Position numbers and translations under genes: made by a program
NCBI GenBank assembly: GCA_934276485.1
Contig: CAKQTE010000140.1
Coordinates: forward strand, 1 to 22,451
Direction of reading: 5' to 3'
DNA from: an uncultured Spirochaetales bacterium
GTDB taxonomy: Bacteria > Spirochaetota > Spirochaetia > Sphaerochaetales > Sphaerochaetaceae
Length of the DNA stretch: 22,451 bases
In this document: piece by piece, positions 14,055 through 21,301 of the stretch
How positions within the stretch are numbered: the stretch's first letter is position 1
Layout: each line of letters opens with the position of its first letter
Notes under the pieces: generated by a model
The model's input: only the letters and a program-made list of their open reading frames with translations
What the model was told of the DNA's origin: nothing
Database searches by the model: none

Positions 14055-15308
14055 ATGACAATCGATATGCAATATAACTCAAATTGTTTTGATAACAATG
14101 AATATCAGGCTGCACTTGAAAGTGCAACAGAATACAAGAATTCTTTATTCAAGAAAGACAACCCTGAATTTCAAGGTTGGCTTGACCGCGATTGCTGTTT
14201 AGAAGACTTACGCGTTATGAAAGCCAAGGCTCTTGAATTACAGCAAGAGGCCGATATCTTTATTGTGATAGGGGTAGGTGGATCCAATCAAGCTGCTAGA
14301 AGCTTGATAGAATCAATTGCAGTAAAATCAAAAGTAAGGGTTTTATTTGCTGGAAACACTCTTTCATCATATGAACTAAATGAGATTTTGAATGCAATTG
14401 AAAGCAAGAGTGTTTACATTAATTGCATAGCAAAGAACTTCAAGACATTGGAGCCTGGAAGCCATTTTAGGGTTATCAGAGAACATATGGCAAAGAGATG
14501 GCAGGGAAAAGAACTTAGTAAAAGAATCATTGTTACTGGAACAGAAGGAAGCTTGTTGCATAATCTTGCCTGTGATAATGATTGGACTTTCTTGCATTTT
14601 CCACAATCTATAGGAGGTCGTTATTCAGCCTTGTCTTCTGTAGGCCTATTTCCACTACTTGTTGCTCACTTCGATGTTGATAGCTACATAGATGGTTATT
14701 TCTCAACACTCGATAATTTAAAGAACTGCGATGGAGATTTAAATCCTGCTGTTAAATATGCTGTCAGTAGATATTTGAATTACAAAGTTGGTAAGAAAGT
14801 AGAGATATTGTCATTCTTTGAACCTAGATTGAATTACTTTGCAAAGTGGTGGAGACAATTATTTGGAGAGAGTGAAGGAAAGGACCAGAAAGGTATCTAT
14901 CCATCAATATGTTGTTTTTCAGAAGATCTTCATTCTATGGGACAATACATACAGGATGGAAGCCGTATACTCCAGGAAACCTTTATAAGGGTAAAAGATG
15001 CAGGAATCAATGTCTTGATTCCACAAAGCTCAGTCAATGATGATTTTGATTATCTCTTGGGATTAGGCTTCAATGAAATCAATAAAATTGCCCAACAGTC
15101 AACAATTGAGGCTCATGCATCGGGTGATGTTCCTGTATCAATAATTGAAATTGATGAAATATCAGAACGAGCATTCGGAGAACTATTTGCTTTCTTTATG
15201 GTTTCTTGTGTTATCTCAGCTGGACTTTTAGGTGTTAATCCATATGACCAAGAAGGTGTAGAAAAATACAAGACTGCTATGTTTGAAGCATTGCATTCGC
15301 ATTCTTGA
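14055..15308 (+). CDS. pgi: Phosphoglucose isomerase paralogue with altered phosphate-binding loop
   Basis: This 417-residue protein has the bacterial phosphoglucose isomerase fold with two SIS domains. Catalytic positions match the Bacillus-type enzyme: Arg189 (Ile-Gly-Gly-Arg-Tyr-Ser), Glu272 (first Glu of Gly-Glu-Ser-Glu-Gly-Lys-Asp), His293 (Asp-Leu-His-Ser-Met-Gly) and Lys406 near the C-terminus (Val-Glu-Lys-Tyr-Lys). The Glu-His distance of 21 is as in the family. The loop that grips the substrate phosphate, normally Ser-Lys-Ser-Gly-Thr-Thr or Ser-Lys-Thr-Phe-Thr-Thr, is Ala-Lys-Asn-Phe-Lys-Thr at 126-131, losing most hydroxyl ligands. It is also shorter than the usual ~450 residues. 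Being last in a transporter/ROK operon, it may isomerise a non-phosphorylated, sulfonated or otherwise C6-modified aldose rather than glucose 6-phosphate. AAGGGG lies eight bases before the ATG. Confidence 0.85.
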   Translation: MTIDMQYNSNCFDNNEYQAALESATEYKNSLFKKDNPEFQGWLDRDCCLEDLRVMKAKALELQQEADIFIVIGVGGSNQAARSLIESIAVKSKVRVLFAGNTLSSYELNEILNAIESKSVYINCIAKNFKTLEPGSHFRVIREHMAKRWQGKELSKRIIVTGTEGSLLHNLACDNDWTFLHFPQSIGGRYSALSSVGLFPLLVAHFDVDSYIDGYFSTLDNLKNCDGDLNPAVKYAVSRYLNYKVGKKVEILSFFEPRLNYFAKWWRQLFGESEGKDQKGIYPSICCFSEDLHSMGQYIQDGSRILQETFIRVKDAGINVLIPQSSVNDDFDYLLGLGFNEINKIAQQSTIEAHASGDVPVSIIEIDEISERAFGELFAFFMVSCVISAGLLGVNPYDQEGVEKYKTAMFEALHSHS

Positions 15309-15345
15309 TTCTTTGTAAATGCTTTTCCAATTATAAATTAGGTAG

Positions 15346-15367
15346 GCAGAAGGCTTTATCCTTCTGC
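15346..15367. terminator. Stem-loop between convergent genes (shared terminator)
   Basis: GCAGAAGG (15346-15353) pairs with CCTTCTGC (15360-15367) around a 6-base loop; TTT follows on the plus strand. The last codons and stop of the minus-strand zinc-ribbon gene lie inside the structure. T-tracts are weak on both sides. Confidence 0.55.
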
Positions 15368-15754
15368 TTTCCCATCATGAATATGCTCTAGTATGGTGTC
15401 ATATTCAATCTTTGAATTCTTAAGTATTTCTTTCCATAACGCTAAAGACATTCCAATCATTAGAATCCAAAAAGAAAACAAGAGACTTCCTAAGAGCATG
15501 ACGAGTATCTTGTTTTTCATGATGCCAAAGATAATAAGAACTATACCTATAATACCGACAACCAAGCCACAGAGCGCAATTTGATATTTCTTTGGCGGTT
15601 CATAAGGTTTGCTGACTCTTTTTTGAAGAATCTCAGGAACATATGCATTTAAGCAAGAAGGGCAAATTGTCAAAGGATAGTTCTCGTCTTTGATAGATGG
15701 CCTGCTTAATATGATGTGCTTCTTATTGCATCTTGGGCATTTAGATATTGTCAT
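15356..15754 (-). CDS. Small zinc-ribbon membrane protein, unknown function
   Basis: The 132-residue product begins with a treble-clef/zinc-ribbon pattern, Cys6-Pro-Arg-Cys9 and Cys31-Pro-Ser-Cys34. Two hydrophobic segments (about 58-78 and 84-106) come next, then a charged C-terminal tail (Glu-Ile-Leu-Lys-Asn ... Lys-Ala-Glu-Gly). This suggests a membrane-anchored protein with a cytoplasmic metal-binding knuckle. AAGGAAG lies six bases before the ATG, and the IclR gene ends 11 bases upstream, so the two are likely co-transcribed. I do not recognise the family. A role in assembly or regulation of the divergent transporter is possible only by context. The coding call is supported by the clear ribosome-binding site and the Cys-pair and membrane pattern. 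Confidence 0.7.
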   Translation of the reverse strand: MTISKCPRCNKKHIILSRPSIKDENYPLTICPSCLNAYVPEILQKRVSKPYEPPKKYQIALCGLVVGIIGIVLIIFGIMKNKILVMLLGSLLFSFWILMIGMSLALWKEILKNSKIEYDTILEHIHDGKAEG

Positions 15755-15765
15755 TGCATCTTCCT

Positions 15766-16533
15766 TTAATATGGCATGTTTTGAGTAATCTCATCCGCAT
15801 ATCTTTTCATAGCTGGCATGAAAGATTTTGCAAGATCCAAAGAAAATCTAAAGGATGGTGCTGCAATAGAGATGCTAGCTTCAACACTCTTGTCCTTATT
15901 AAATATAGGAACAGAGATACATGTGATATCATCATGGTGCTCTTCATCATCTACAGCATATCCTTGTTGTTTGATGATTTCGAGTTCTTCTATTAGCTTG
16001 AGCTTGTCTGTAATTGTCTTAGCTGTCCATCTTTCTAGTTCTACTGTATCCAAGTAACGTTGTACAAATGCAGGAGAAGAGTAAGCAAGAAGAACTTTGC
16101 CTCCGCTAGTGCAGTAAAGCGGGATATGTTTACCAACCTGGGACTTAAGGCCAATAGTGTTAGGAGTATCAATCTTGTCGATATATAATCCTTCATATCC
16201 ATCTTTTGAAATTAGGTGAATTGTTTCTCCTGTAATCTCAGATAGCTTTAGCAATTGAGTTCTGGCAATTTTCTTGATTTCGATAGTGTCCAAGACTGCA
16301 CTTGATATTGATAGGATCTTATATGTCAATTTGTAAGTTTTTGTACTATCGTTACGGCTGACATAGTCCTTATCTATAAGTGCATTGAGAATTCTGTATG
16401 TTGAACTCTTGTTGAGATTAGTTACAGAACATATCTCAGAAAGAGTTGCCCCCGCTGGAAACTGTGAAAGTCCTTCTAAAATATCAAGTGGCTTTAGAGG
16501 ATTAGCAATGGTTTCTTGATTATCCAAATTCAT
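15766..16533 (-). CDS. IclR-family transcriptional regulator
   Basis: The 255-residue protein has an N-terminal winged helix-turn-helix (about 12-72; Ala-Thr-Leu-Ser-Glu-Ile near 29-34, Asn-Lys-Ser-Ser-Thr-Tyr-Arg-Ile-Leu at 41-49) and an IclR effector domain (about 85-250) with the family's Gly-Glu-Thr-Ile-His-Leu, Gly-Lys-His-Ile-Pro-Leu-Tyr-Cys-Thr-Ser-Gly-Gly-Lys and Gly-Tyr-Ala-Val-Asp-Asp-Glu-Glu stretches. It is transcribed away from the tct transporter operon across a 206-base gap holding promoters for both directions and a long inverted repeat at 16635-16664. It therefore probably regulates the transporter, the deacylase and itself. GGAG precedes the start. The inducer is likely a small carboxylate or acyl amino acid, by analogy only. 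Confidence 0.92.
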   Translation of the reverse strand: MNLDNQETIANPLKPLDILEGLSQFPAGATLSEICSVTNLNKSSTYRILNALIDKDYVSRNDSTKTYKLTYKILSISSAVLDTIEIKKIARTQLLKLSEITGETIHLISKDGYEGLYIDKIDTPNTIGLKSQVGKHIPLYCTSGGKVLLAYSSPAFVQRYLDTVELERWTAKTITDKLKLIEELEIIKQQGYAVDDEEHHDDITCISVPIFNKDKSVEASISIAAPSFRFSLDLAKSFMPAMKRYADEITQNMPY

Positions 16534-16574
16534 GTAATCTCCGCTGATTTCATATATAAAACTTTAATAATTAA

Positions 16575-16603
16575 TTTTTACGATATTATGTTTTAGTTGT
16601 CAA
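16575..16603 (-). promoter_or_regulatory. Candidate promoter of the IclR gene
   Basis: Read on the minus strand, TTGACA (16598-16603) and TAAAAA (16575-16580, 4 of 6) are 17 bases apart, giving a leader of about 35 bases before the start codon. Confidence 0.5.
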
Positions 16604-16634
16604 TAAAATAAATAATGTAATAACAAAGAAATGT

Positions 16635-16664
16635 AACAAAAATTTAGTTTCGTAAAATTTTGTT
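16635..16664. promoter_or_regulatory. 30-bp inverted repeat, candidate IclR operator
   Basis: AACAAAAATTT (16635-16645) and AAAATTTTGTT (16654-16664) are reverse complements at 10 of 11 positions with an 8-base centre. The right arm overlaps the first two bases of the -35 box of the tct promoter. A direct repeat of TAACAAA (16621-16627 and 16634-16640) adjoins it. Confidence 0.55.
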
Positions 16665-16690
16665 GACAGCTATTTTATTTATTATAGAAT
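16663..16690 (+). promoter_or_regulatory. Promoter of the tct operon
   Basis: Consensus TTGACA (16663-16668) and TAGAAT (16685-16690, 5 of 6) with a 16-base spacer; GGAGGGAG follows just before the tctB start. Confidence 0.7.
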
Positions 16691-16739
16691 TTTATATATA
16701 GAAAAACATTTTATAAATAAAACGAAAAGAGGAGGGAGT

Positions 16740-17189
16740 ATGAAAGAGTTTAAGAAGATTCCCATCAACTTGGTTTTCTTACCAATAGTTTTCATTCTTT
16801 CGGTTGTTTACACTTTTTCATCCTTTAAATTACCTTTCGGTTCATTCCGTTCTCCAGGGCCAGGTTTCATACCTCGCATAGTTGGAATAATGGCATCAGT
16901 GCTTTCTGTTGTAATTTTTATCCAAGATATTAAGAAGAAGGATTATAAGGAGTTCGATGTTGATAATCCTAAAGCTATCTGGTTGTTCGTTGCATGTTTC
17001 ATTGTTTACACCTTGATATTCGAACCAGTTGGATATGTTCTTTCAACAGTTCTCTTTGCATTTGCTCTATCAGCAATCATGAAGAATAAGTGGTGGGTTT
17101 CTATAGTTATTGGTGTTGGAACAGGACTAGCATTTTATGTTCTCTTTTCCTTGTTGGCTGTTCCTCTTCCAAATGGAATCCTAGGCTAG
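16740..17189 (+). CDS. tctB: Tripartite tricarboxylate transporter small membrane subunit (TctB)
   Basis: This 149-residue protein has four hydrophobic segments (about 10-28, 45-60, 75-98 and 115-145), the normal make-up of TctB. The Phe-Arg-Ser-Pro-Gly-Pro-Gly-Phe-Ile-Pro-Arg stretch at 36-46 is the most conserved TctB motif, following the first membrane segment. It forms the inner-membrane complex with the large subunit encoded 12 bases downstream. Its start is set by GGAGGGAG and the promoter at 16663-16690. TctB is the least conserved member of the system, so the identification rests on this motif and on the neighbours. Confidence 0.88.
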   Translation: MKEFKKIPINLVFLPIVFILSVVYTFSSFKLPFGSFRSPGPGFIPRIVGIMASVLSVVIFIQDIKKKDYKEFDVDNPKAIWLFVACFIVYTLIFEPVGYVLSTVLFAFALSAIMKNKWWVSIVIGVGTGLAFYVLFSLLAVPLPNGILG

Positions 17190-17201
17190 TGGAGGTTTGT
17201 A

Positions 17202-18695
17202 ATGGAAAGTTTGCTTAATTTGCTTCAAGGCTTTGCGACAGCAATGTCTGCAACAAATCTTCTTTATTGTTTCATTGGTGTTCTTCTCGGAACAATCGTA
17301 GGTGTCCTACCAGGTCTTGGTGGAGTAACTACAATGGTTCTGTTGCTTCCTCTTACTTATACTATGGATTCAGCAACTGCAATGATTATGCTTGCAGGAG
17401 TTTACTATGGATCTATGTATGGCGGTTCTACTACAGCTATTTTGATGAACATGCCAGGAGAATCTCCTGCGATGGTTACAACCTTTGATGGTTATAAGAT
17501 GGCTAAGAAGGGAAGAGCAGGGGCTGCACTTGCAATATCAGCATATGGTTCATTCTTTGCAGGAACAATTGGTGTTGTAGGCATTATGCTATTTGCTCCA
17601 TTCTTGGCACAAGTTGCATTGAAGTTTGGTCCTCCTGAGTTTTTTGCAATATCAGTCCTTGGCTTTGTTCTTTTGAGTAACCTGACAGGAAAATCATTTA
17701 TTAGATCTTTGTTGATGGTCTTGGTCGGTGTAATTCTGGGAACTATCGGCATCGATCCTATTGCTGGATATCAGAGATTCATTTTTGGAGTTACAGAGCT
17801 TAGCAGAGGAATTGAGATGTCTGTAGTCACAATTGCTGTATTTGGTCTTACAGAGATTCTGCTTAATGCATCAGAGCATTATGATGCTGTAAAGTTGATC
17901 AAGGTCAAAGTAAAGGAAATGTATCCAAATAAGAGCGAGTTGAAGAGATCTATCATGCCTATCGTGCGTGGAAGTATCGTAGGATTCGCTATTGGATTGA
18001 TTCCAGGACCAGCTGCAATCATGTCTACTTTGGCATCTTATGCTGTAGAAAAGAAAGTCTCAAAGCATCCTGAAGAATTCGGACAAGGTGCAATTGAAGG
18101 TGTTGCTGGACCTGAAAGTGCAAACAATGCTGCAAGTTCTGGCGCTTTCGTTCCTCTTTTGGCTCTAGGTCTTCCATTCGCTCCTGCTGCTGCAATCCTT
18201 CTTAGTGGATTAACCATTCAGGGAATTACACCAGGTCCTCTTTTTATTACACAACATCCAGGTTTGTTCTGGGCTTTGATTGCTAGTATGTACATTGGTA
18301 ACGTAATGCTGTTGATTCTAAATCTTCCATTGGTTCCAGTCTTTGCATCAATTGTTAAGATTCCACCAAGAATACTCTTGCCAATTGTTGCTGTTATTTC
18401 CTTCTGTGGTGCATATAGCATGAATAATACAGTATTTGACCTATGGTTATTGGTCATCTTTGCTGTAGTTGGAATTGTAATGAAGAAGAGTGATTTTGAT
18501 GCTGCTCCTCTTATTGTAGGTCTTGTATTGGGACCAGAGATGGAATCATCTCTTAGAAGAGGCTTGGTAATGAGCAAGGGATCGTTTACAGCTTTCTTAA
18601 CAAGACCTATTTCAGGCGCAATCATTGGATTTACAGTTCTATATCTTATCTATAGTTTTGTATCGAAAAAATTAAAAACAAAAAACAAAGCATAA
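17202..18695 (+). CDS. tctA: Tripartite tricarboxylate transporter large membrane subunit (TctA)
   Basis: The 497-residue inner-membrane protein has about eleven to twelve hydrophobic segments and the two TctA signature loops: Gly-Val-Leu-Pro-Gly-Leu-Gly-Gly near 34-41 and Gly-Phe-Ala-Ile-Gly-Leu-Ile-Pro-Gly-Pro-Ala near 255-265. Tyr-Gly-Gly-Ser-Thr-Thr-Ala-Ile-Leu near 73-81, Gly-Val-Ala-Gly-Pro-Glu-Ser-Ala-Asn-Asn-Ala-Ala near 301-312 and Leu-Gly-Leu-Pro near 326-329 are further family landmarks. Length is as expected. It is the solute channel, driven by the ion gradient and fed by the TctC binding protein encoded next. GGAGG precedes the ATG. The transported solute need not be citrate; the neighbouring deacylase suggests an N-acyl amino acid. 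Confidence 0.95.
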   Translation: MESLLNLLQGFATAMSATNLLYCFIGVLLGTIVGVLPGLGGVTTMVLLLPLTYTMDSATAMIMLAGVYYGSMYGGSTTAILMNMPGESPAMVTTFDGYKMAKKGRAGAALAISAYGSFFAGTIGVVGIMLFAPFLAQVALKFGPPEFFAISVLGFVLLSNLTGKSFIRSLLMVLVGVILGTIGIDPIAGYQRFIFGVTELSRGIEMSVVTIAVFGLTEILLNASEHYDAVKLIKVKVKEMYPNKSELKRSIMPIVRGSIVGFAIGLIPGPAAIMSTLASYAVEKKVSKHPEEFGQGAIEGVAGPESANNAASSGAFVPLLALGLPFAPAAAILLSGLTIQGITPGPLFITQHPGLFWALIASMYIGNVMLLILNLPLVPVFASIVKIPPRILLPIVAVISFCGAYSMNNTVFDLWLLVIFAVVGIVMKKSDFDAAPLIVGLVLGPEMESSLRRGLVMSKGSFTAFLTRPISGAIIGFTVLYLIYSFVSKKLKTKNKA

Positions 18696-18713
18696 ATAAC
18701 TGAGGAGGTTGTT

Positions 18714-19670
18714 ATGAAAAAGACATTTTTGGTTTTATTTCTTATTGTAAGTGCAGTATCCCTTGCATTCGCAGGTGGTGCTAGTGAAGCACAGGACGCA
18801 TCATATCCAGCAAAGGCTATTGAATGCGTAATGGCTGCAAAAGCTGGTGGCGGTACAGATTTGCAGATTCGTACTATTGCTCCTTTCTTTAGCAAAGAGT
18901 TTGGCCAAGAACTTGTTCCAGTAGCAACTCCTGGTGGAAGTGGAACAATTGGAATGACAAAGCTCGCAACAAGTAAGGCTGATGGCTATACAATTGGTGT
19001 TCCTTATACAGGCGGTGTTTCCATTATGCCTGGTTATGGTCAGACAACATATAATGCTGATAGCTTCAGATACATTTGCCAATACTCAAACTCTCCAATC
19101 GTTTTGGTTGTAAATGCAAAGAGCAATATCAAGAATGTTGATGATCTTATTGCAGCTGGAAAGAAAGATACTGTTTTCTATAGCTGTGCTGCAAATGGTG
19201 CAATCGACCTTGCTATTCAGGCTTTTGCTGAGAAAGCTGGAATCGAAATGCTAAACGTTCCTGTAGAAGGTGCTGCTCCAGCAATTACTAACGTTCTTGG
19301 TAATCAAGTTACAGCAGCAGGAGTTCACCCAACAAACATCTATCAGTACATAGAGTCTGGCGACTTGCTACCAATATTGATTTTCGAGAGTGAAAGATAT
19401 AGCACATTGCCAAATACTCCAACAGCAAAAGAACTTGGTGTTGACATGGTAGTAAGTGTATGGAATGGACTAGCTGTACCAAAGAATACTCCAGATGAAA
19501 TCTACAACAGACTTGTTGATGGTTTTGCAAAGATCTTCGCAGATCCTGAGTGTATAGCTGCAATCGAGAAGATTGGTTCAACAGTTGATTATCTAACCCC
19601 AGCAGAGCTAGAGGCAAAGATTGATAAAGAAGCAGCAATGTTTGCTGAATTGATTGCAAAGAAAAAGTAA
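18714..19670 (+). CDS. tctC: Tripartite tricarboxylate transporter substrate-binding protein (TctC/Bug family)
   Basis: The 318-residue periplasmic protein starts with a signal peptide (Met-Lys-Lys, hydrophobic to about 20, junction Ala-Phe-Ala-Gly-Gly) lacking a lipobox Cys. Bug-family features follow: Ala-Gly-Gly-Gly-Thr-Asp near 43-48 (binding loop), Pro-Gly-Gly-Ser-Gly-Thr-Ile-Gly near 74-81, Ala-Asp-Gly-Tyr-Thr-Ile-Gly near 91-97, and Trp-Asn-Gly-Leu-Ala-Val-Pro near 250-256. It captures the solute and hands it to TctA/TctB. GAGGAGG precedes the ATG. In this family the ligand is normally a carboxylate held through its carboxyl group, which fits an N-acyl-D-amino acid. Confidence 0.94.
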   Translation: MKKTFLVLFLIVSAVSLAFAGGASEAQDASYPAKAIECVMAAKAGGGTDLQIRTIAPFFSKEFGQELVPVATPGGSGTIGMTKLATSKADGYTIGVPYTGGVSIMPGYGQTTYNADSFRYICQYSNSPIVLVVNAKSNIKNVDDLIAAGKKDTVFYSCAANGAIDLAIQAFAEKAGIEMLNVPVEGAAPAITNVLGNQVTAAGVHPTNIYQYIESGDLLPILIFESERYSTLPNTPTAKELGVDMVVSVWNGLAVPKNTPDEIYNRLVDGFAKIFADPECIAAIEKIGSTVDYLTPAELEAKIDKEAAMFAELIAKKK

Positions 19671-19693
19671 TTAAGCAAGGGGAGAGATGGTAT

Positions 19694-21301
19694 ATGTATG
19701 ATTGTATCTTAAAAAATGGCACGATTGTGAAGGGAGACGGTTCAGAACCTTTCAAAGGAGATGTTGCAATAAAAGATGGAAAGATTGCAAAAGTATCCAG
19801 TCATATAGATTCACAGTGTCAGGAAGTATTAGATATAAGCGGAAAATACATCTCTCCTGGTTTTATCGATATACATTCCCATTCTGATCTAACATTGATA
19901 GCTAATAGCTTGGGTGAAAGTAAGTTATATCAAGGTGTTACGACAGAGGTTGTTGGTAACTGTGGATTAACTGCATTTCCTCTTTCTGATGAGCAAAGAC
20001 GAAAGTCTCTTGCATTTATTGATGTTCCAAATTTGGAATGGGAATGGAAAAATACTGATGAATATCTCCATGTTCAATCAAAATACATTACAGCTATAAA
20101 TAGAGTGCCTTTGGTTGGTTATGGTTCTATTAGAGCAAAAGTTATGGGATATTCAGAATCCGTAGCAAATGAAGAACAAATCAAAGCTATAGCAGAAGAA
20201 CTAGAATCATGTTTTAAAGCAGGTATTTGGGGCTTAAGCATCGGTCTCGGCTATGCTCCTGATTTTTATAGCAACGAGGATGAACTTGTAGAGGCTGCAA
20301 AAGTTGTTAAGAAATATGATCGAGTTTTCTCTTTTCATGTAAGAGGAGAGCGAGACACATTATTTAAGGCAATACAGGAAGTAATAAACATTGCAAGACG
20401 AAGCGGTGCAAATGTTGAGATATCTCATTTGAAGTGTGCTCACATTTCAAATATTGGACGAATGAATGAAATCCTAAAAATGATTACTGATGCTAGGCAG
20501 GATGGATTGAATATTAACTTCGATCAATATCCATACACTGCTGGCAATTCATATCTTGGCCTTGTTTTTCCTCCTTATGCTCATAGGGATGGCATGGATG
20601 GCCTTATGGATATTCTTGGATCAAAAGAACAAAGGGAAATCCTAAAACATGATATGCTTCATGGTATTAATACATGGTGTAGCATGCTAAATCTAGGGCA
20701 AGCTGACAATTTAATTGTCTCAAATATCCCTGAGCAATTTAATCAGTATTTAGGAAAAAGCATATCTGACATTGCTAGTAGCATGGGTGTTGATGTAGCG
20801 GAGGCTGCATGTTGTCTCATGGAAAAATGCAATGGTAAAGTTGAAATGCTAATACATCAACAAAGAGAGTCTGATCTCAAACTAGCTATGGCAAATCCTC
20901 TAGGGTCTTTTGGTTCTGATGGTTTTGCTATGGATAAAGGTGAAATAATCCAAAAAGGACGACCTCATCCAAGATCATTTGGGACTTTTCCAAGAGTTAT
21001 CAAAAAGTATGTCAGAGAAGAGGGCGTTTTGACATTGGAAAATGCTATTTCAAAGATGACATGGAAGAACGCTTCCAAGATAAGGCTTTTTGATAGGGGA
21101 CTTATTGAAGAAGGTTTTGTAGCTGATTTAGTCGTTTTTGACATAGACAAAATAGAAGATACAGCAACATATGACAATCCTTTCAGTTATGCAAAAGGAA
21201 TTGAGCATGTAATTGTATCAGGTGAATTTGAAATTAAAGATGGACAGATGACCGGATTACTACAAGGAAAGCAATTATTGAGGAGTGATTATGGAAATTA
21301 A
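19694..21301 (+). CDS. N-acyl-D-amino-acid deacylase (amidohydrolase superfamily)
   Basis: This 535-residue amidohydrolase matches D-aminoacylases in length and motif spacing. It has His-Ser-His-Ser-Asp at 61-65 (metal ligands His61 and His63), Cys90 in Gly-Asn-Cys-Gly (the metal-bridging Cys of the family), His215 (Phe-His-Val-Arg-Gly-Glu), His245 (Ser-His-Leu-Lys) and catalytic Asp409 (Gly-Ser-Asp-Gly). The N- and C-terminal beta-sandwich parts (about 1-58 and 465-530) include the usual Gly-Phe-Val-Ala-Asp-Leu-Val-Val-Phe. The enzyme would release a D-amino acid and a carboxylate. D-glutamate or D-aspartate deacylase or a dihydroorotase-like hydrolase are alternatives. AAGGGGAG lies before the ATG, 23 bases after tctC, so transport and hydrolysis are one operon. 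The end overlaps the next gene by 11 bases. Confidence 0.88.
   Translation: MYDCILKNGTIVKGDGSEPFKGDVAIKDGKIAKVSSHIDSQCQEVLDISGKYISPGFIDIHSHSDLTLIANSLGESKLYQGVTTEVVGNCGLTAFPLSDEQRRKSLAFIDVPNLEWEWKNTDEYLHVQSKYITAINRVPLVGYGSIRAKVMGYSESVANEEQIKAIAEELESCFKAGIWGLSIGLGYAPDFYSNEDELVEAAKVVKKYDRVFSFHVRGERDTLFKAIQEVINIARRSGANVEISHLKCAHISNIGRMNEILKMITDARQDGLNINFDQYPYTAGNSYLGLVFPPYAHRDGMDGLMDILGSKEQREILKHDMLHGINTWCSMLNLGQADNLIVSNIPEQFNQYLGKSISDIASSMGVDVAEAACCLMEKCNGKVEMLIHQQRESDLKLAMANPLGSFGSDGFAMDKGEIIQKGRPHPRSFGTFPRVIKKYVREEGVLTLENAISKMTWKNASKIRLFDRGLIEEGFVADLVVFDIDKIEDTATYDNPFSYAKGIEHVIVSGEFEIKDGQMTGLLQGKQLLRSDYGN

Noticed and set aside
14952..14957. Possible loss of a catalytic Glu in the isomerase paralogue (Gln-Asp-Gly where relatives have Gln-Glu-Gly)
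   Set aside because: The catalytic Glu is the first one in Gly-Glu-Ser-Glu-Gly (Glu272), 21 residues before His293 as in the Bacillus enzyme, and it is intact.
19309..19755. A 148-codon Leu/Gln/Ser-rich open frame opposite tctC
   Set aside because: The composition is what results from reading this A+T-rich coding strand backwards; no motif or start signal was found.
21285..21290. GTG at 21285 as start of the aldolase-like gene
   Set aside because: It overlaps the AGGAG that best serves the ATG at 21291, and the extra two residues add nothing conserved.
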